Made by a program: the position numbers and the translations under genes
The notes under the pieces: model-generated
What the model was told of the DNA's origin: nothing
The model's database searches: none
Seen by the model: only the letters and a program-made list of their open reading frames with translations
Assembly: GCA_947647645.1 (NCBI GenBank)
Contig: CANSLE010000024.1
Location: forward strand, 1-15,320
Origin: an uncultured Microbacterium sp.
GTDB taxonomy: Bacteria > Actinomycetota > Actinomycetes > Actinomycetales > Microbacteriaceae
Direction: 5' to 3'
Length of the DNA stretch: 15,320 nucleotides
Part shown: positions 12,497 through 15,320 of the stretch, in pieces
Layout of the letters: every line of letters begins with the position of its first letter
Numbering within the stretch: position 1 is the stretch's first letter

Positions 12497-13933
12497 ATGA
12501 ACGTCGCCGTCAACGCCACCACCCCCACCGCGCCGGAGCATCCGCCCCGACCACCCCGCAGACGCGGCGGATGGCTCGGACAGCTCCTGCTGCGTCTGCA
12601 CTTCTACGCCGGCATCCTGGTCGGACCCTTCATCCTCGTCGCCGCTCTCAGCGGAGCGCTGTACGCGATCGCCCCGACGATCGAACAGGGAATCTACGCA
12701 CACGAGCTGCACGCACCCGTCACCGCCACTCGTCTGAGCCTGGGAGAACAGGTCACCATCGCCGAAGCCCTCGTCGGCGATGGCGCGACCCCCTCCGCCG
12801 TGCGCCCCGCGCCGGGACCGGGCGACACCACCCGGGTGATGTTCGCCCAGGACGGTCTCGGCCCCAGCGAGTCCCGCGCCATCTTCATCGACCCCGGCAC
12901 CGGCGAGGTCCGGGGAGATCTGACCGTCTATGGGACGAGCGGGTCGCTGCCGTTTCGCACGTGGGTCAGCAATCTGCATCGAAACCTCCACCTCGGAGAA
13001 CCCGGCCGCCTCTACAGCGAGCTCGCCGCGTCATGGCTCGGCATCGTGGTCCTCGCCGGCACCGCGCTCTGGATCATCCGCAGACGCACATCACGCGCCA
13101 AGAAGGACGTCGTCCGTCCCGCCCGCAGGTACACCGGCTACCGCCGCCTGCTCAGCCTGCATGCATCCATCGGCATCTGGATCGCCCTCGGAGCGCTGTT
13201 CCTGTCCGCCACCGGCATCACCTGGTCCACCTACGCCGGAGCCAACATCTCCAACCTGCGCACCGCGTGGGACTGGGCCACTCCCACCGTCAACACCTCC
13301 CTGTCCGGCCAGGCCGCCGGGGGCGGGGAACATTCCCACCACGGCGGCACGTCCGCCGCACCCAGCGGGACGGGAGATCCCGCGACCTTCGACGCGGTGC
13401 TCGCGACCGCCCAACGCGTCAACATCGACACCGGGCTGATCCAGATCACCCCGCCGAGGAAACCCGGAACCGCCTGGGTGGTCCAGGAGATCCGACGCGA
13501 GTACCCGACAGAAGCCGACGCGGTCGCAATAGACGGCTCTACCCTGAAGGTCGTCGATCGGGTCGATTTCGCGGACTTCTCCCTCCCGGCGAAGTTGGCG
13601 ACCTGGGGGATCGCGATCCACATGGGCACCATGTTCGGCCTGGCCAACCAGATCGTCATGTTCCTGATCGCCGTCGGCATCGCCACCCTGGTCGTTCTCG
13701 GCTATCTGATGTGGTGGAAGCGCCGCCCGACGCGGACCAACGCGCTCGTCGGCACACCGCCGCGACGCGGCGCCCTGCGTCGCGCGCCCTGGTGGGGCAT
13801 CGCCGCCGTTGTGGCAAGCGCTCTCTTCCTCGGCCTCTGGCTTCCGCTCGTCGGCTACACCCTCACCGCGTTCGTCCTCATCGACCTCGCAATCGGGTGG
13901 GTGCACCGCACGCGCGTGCGCACCGAGGTGTGA
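12497..13933 (+). CDS. PepSY-associated membrane protein (PiuB-like)
   Basis: A 478-residue inner-membrane protein of the PepSY_TM type. Four core helices carry conserved His: LRLHFYAGILVGPFILVAALSGALYA (His35), NLHRNLHLGEPGRLYSELAASWLGIVVLAG, LHASIGIWIALGALFLSATGITW and AIHMGTMFGLANQIVMFLIAVGIATLVVLGYLMWW. PepSY-like extracytoplasmic domains lie between helices 1-2 and 3-4 (RAIFIDPGTGEVRGDL and TEADAVAIDGSTLKVVDRVDFADF). Two extra helices close the C-terminus. Family members act in siderophore, iron or copper handling, some as heme-linked reductases. A His-rich insert GEHSHHGG (His279, 281, 282) sits in the second loop. The N-terminus is Pro/Arg-rich and cytoplasmic. The start ATG 12497 has GAAGG upstream. 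Together with the Met/His-rich neighbour a metal role, possibly copper, is likely; the metal is inferred. Asp-Ala pairs are written GACGCG rather than the GATGCC common elsewhere in the window. Confidence 0.87.
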   Translation: MNVAVNATTPTAPEHPPRPPRRRGGWLGQLLLRLHFYAGILVGPFILVAALSGALYAIAPTIEQGIYAHELHAPVTATRLSLGEQVTIAEALVGDGATPSAVRPAPGPGDTTRVMFAQDGLGPSESRAIFIDPGTGEVRGDLTVYGTSGSLPFRTWVSNLHRNLHLGEPGRLYSELAASWLGIVVLAGTALWIIRRRTSRAKKDVVRPARRYTGYRRLLSLHASIGIWIALGALFLSATGITWSTYAGANISNLRTAWDWATPTVNTSLSGQAAGGGEHSHHGGTSAAPSGTGDPATFDAVLATAQRVNIDTGLIQITPPRKPGTAWVVQEIRREYPTEADAVAIDGSTLKVVDRVDFADFSLPAKLATWGIAIHMGTMFGLANQIVMFLIAVGIATLVVLGYLMWWKRRPTRTNALVGTPPRRGALRRAPWWGIAAVVASALFLGLWLPLVGYTLTAFVLIDLAIGWVHRTRVRTEV

Positions 13934-13985
13934 TGTCCAGGGGCGTTCGAGCGCCATCACGAACAGGGGTATGACCGCGATGCTG

Positions 13986-14014
13986 TGGCCCCCACCGCGC
14001 CGAGGTGGGGGCCA
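13986..14014. terminator. Strong bidirectional terminator between the PepSY gene and lgt
   Basis: TGGCCCCCACC (13986-13996) and GGTGGGGGCCA (14004-14014) form a perfect 11-bp stem with a 7-nt loop, extendable by a G-T and a T-A pair. It lies 52 bp after the PepSY stop, between convergent genes, so it can serve both. Confidence 0.8.
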
Positions 14015-14232
14015 TACGTCGGCCGACGCGGAGGGTGAGGGCATTCGTTGATGCCGACGACACCGACCTCGCTACCCACAAGCGTTGGCACCGGATGACC
14101 GGCTCCGGCAACGGGGTCGATCCCGCGACGGGCCGCCTCCACGGGCCGGGCGCTGCGGCGTTCGACGGGGATACGCCGAGCTGAGCGCCAGCGCGGTGCG
14201 TCGGCGTCACCGCGACTGTGGGGCGGACCTCG
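14015..14232. other. Gene-poor spacer before lgt
   Basis: No convincing gene, repeat or RNA is seen. A 49-codon frame on the plus strand (GTG 14035 to TGA 14184) resembles nothing I know and has no ribosome binding site. The stretch may be remnant DNA. Confidence 0.5.
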
Positions 14233-15138
14233 TCACGACGGTTGCGATGCGTCCTCTCGGGTGACGGCGACCTCATCGGCATCCCGCCGCTTCTGCTCCG
14301 CGGCGGTGAACGGCGACGTGTCGGGCTCGCCACGGTGCCGCACGGTCTGCACGACGAAGATCACGATCCCCAGCAGCACGACCGCGAACGAGGCCCAGAT
14401 GTTCGCGGGGATGCCGAGGGGCGCATCGCTCGTGGGATCGATGCGGATCGCCTCCAGCCAACTGCGGCCCAGCCCGTACCAGATGAAGTACGACGCGATG
14501 CTGCGGCCCCAGCCGAGACGCACACTGCGCTCAAGGATGATGATCAGCGCCGCGCCGAGAAGGTTCCAGATCATCTCGTAGAGGAACAGCGGGTGGAAGA
14601 GCGTGCCGGGGGCGGTCCCGTGCGGGAACATCGGTGCGTTCGGTGAGATCTCCAGCCCCCAGGCCAGGGTCGTGGGCAGCCCGAACAGCTCCTGGTTGAA
14701 GTAGTTGCCGAGCCGGCCGATGGCCTGCGCGACCAGCAGCGCCGGTGCGAGCGCATCGGCGAAGGCGAAGAAGCGGATGCCGGCGCGCCGGGTGGCGATG
14801 TAGATGCCCACCGAGCCGCCGATCATGGCGCCGTAGATCGCGTTGCCGCCGTCCCAGATCGCGACGACCGCCCACAGGTTGTCGCCGGGTGCGAAGTAGT
14901 CGCCCATGTGGGTGAGCACGTGGTAGATCCGCGCCGCGACGATGCCGAGGGGAACGGTCCACAGTGCGACGTCGAGCACGGTGCCCGCCGGCACACCGCG
15001 TGCCCGCAACCGCCGCTCGGTGATGACGACCGCCGCGATGATGCCGGCGATGATGCACAGCGCGTAGACGTGGATCGTGAGTGGGCCGAGCGGGAAGCTG
15101 GACCAGCTGAGGTCGGGACTGGGGATGCTCAGGTGCAC
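14233..15138 (-). CDS. lgt: Prolipoprotein diacylglyceryl transferase
   Basis: This integral membrane enzyme transfers diacylglycerol from phosphatidylglycerol to the lipobox cysteine of prolipoproteins, the first step of lipoprotein maturation. The Lgt signature GRLGNYFNQELFG is at residues 141-153 and the preceding conserved segment WDGGNAIYGAMIGG at 95-108. Further landmarks are the N-terminal SFPLGPLTIHVYALCIIAGI, the Arg-Tyr region AARIYHVLTH, and HPLFLYEMIWNL with the catalytic-region Glu. Seven membrane helices are predicted and the C-terminal tail is charged and cytoplasmic. Length is ~301 residues, normal for actinobacteria. The GTG at 15138 is preferred because CATAAT lies 7 nt before it; the ATG at 15147 (304 residues) lies inside that box but has a weak GACAGG upstream, so it remains possible. 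In many actinobacteria lgt sits by the trp genes; the expected neighbour is beyond the window. Confidence 0.95.
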   Translation of the reverse strand: MHLSIPSPDLSWSSFPLGPLTIHVYALCIIAGIIAAVVITERRLRARGVPAGTVLDVALWTVPLGIVAARIYHVLTHMGDYFAPGDNLWAVVAIWDGGNAIYGAMIGGSVGIYIATRRAGIRFFAFADALAPALLVAQAIGRLGNYFNQELFGLPTTLAWGLEISPNAPMFPHGTAPGTLFHPLFLYEMIWNLLGAALIIILERSVRLGWGRSIASYFIWYGLGRSWLEAIRIDPTSDAPLGIPANIWASFAVVLLGIVIFVVQTVRHRGEPDTSPFTAAEQKRRDADEVAVTREDASQPS

Positions 15139-15145
15139 GCCCGAC

Positions 15146-15151
15146 ATTATG
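15146..15151 (-). promoter_or_regulatory. Putative leaderless -10 box of lgt
   Basis: On the minus strand CATAAT (15151-15146), five of six matches to TATAAT, ends 7 nt before the GTG at 15138, with CGGACG 18 bp upstream as a weak -35. Confidence 0.5.
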
Positions 15152-15194
15152 CGCCTGTCGGGTATGAGTCGTCCGGGGTCGCGCTTGCGCGTCG

Positions 15195-15277
15195 CCCGAA
15201 GTGCAAGGCTTCGACCTCCACACGCGGGGTCGGCGACGGATGCCGCGGCGTGTCGCCCGGCATCCCTTGCAGTTGGG
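15195..15277. repeat. Palindromic intergenic repeat, copy B
   Basis: This aligns without gaps to the first 80 positions of copy A: CCCGAAGTGCAAGG at the left, CGGCGTGTCGC at the same offset inside, and ATCCCTTGCAGTT at the right, the same 67 bp from the left end. The left arm has diverged, so the palindrome is imperfect here. It lies upstream of lgt and outside any gene. The remaining 43 bp to the window edge show nothing recognisable. Confidence 0.75.
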
Positions 15278-15320
15278 ATCGGGGCCGGGCCAGGCCGGGC
15301 GGAGCGCGGACGCCGGCCCG

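Noticed and set aside
14035..14184. 49-codon plus-strand small gene
   Set aside because: No ribosome binding site, no recognisable similarity, and it begins just after a strong terminator with no promoter seen.

Overview
This window looks like chromosomal DNA of a high-GC actinobacterium, most likely a Microbacteriaceae member such as Microbacterium. The grounds are the GC-rich sequence, strong G/C third-position bias, leaderless-type promoters, the gene families present, and a striking excess of the heptamer GGATGCC/GGCATCC. No phage, transposase, CRISPR, tRNA or rRNA is visible. Taxonomy is inferred from style and cannot be proven here.

Layout. (1) 1-356: C-terminal end of a surface protein, then a strong hairpin terminator. 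(2) 468-1847: a GltS-type sodium/glutamate symporter. (3) 1902-3070: a yybP-ykoY (Mn2+) riboswitch leader followed by a TerC-family membrane protein and its terminator. (4) 3065-3201: a frameshifted scrap resembling the N-terminal DUF21 part of a CNNM/hemolysin-like transporter. (5) 3194-4583: a minus-strand, ATGA-coupled operon of an alpha/beta hydrolase and a CGNR zinc-finger protein, with a dyad over its promoter. (6) 4637-5512: a GNAT acetyltransferase fused to an NTF2-like (DUF4440-type) domain. (7) 5549-7690: divergent lldR-like GntR regulator and lldD lactate dehydrogenase, with a consensus promoter and a perfect palindromic operator at the lldD start site. (8) 7729-7864: a 7-bp tandem array abutting a long inverted repeat; a related copy lies at 15195-15277. 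(9) 7940-9040: a DUF998-like membrane protein. (10) 9082-11582: a minus-strand, GTGA-coupled pair (four-helix membrane protein plus TetR regulator) controlled by two adjacent palindromes, divergent from a zinc alcohol dehydrogenase coupled to a small DUF6804-like membrane protein. (11) 11647-13933: a membrane protein with a Met/Ser/His-rich loop followed by a PepSY-type membrane protein, a pair suggestive of metal (probably copper) handling. (12) 14233-15147: lgt, prolipoprotein diacylglyceryl transferase, on the minus strand, facing the PepSY gene across a bidirectional terminator.

The genes form several small independent units rather than one pathway. Themes are metal homeostasis (riboswitch-TerC, the Met/His-rich protein plus PepSY) and carbon/redox metabolism (lactate, alcohol, glutamate). 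The most interesting non-coding signals are the riboswitch, three palindromic operators whose cognate regulators sit next to them, the dispersed palindromic repeat, and a structured leader upstream of the PepSY gene.
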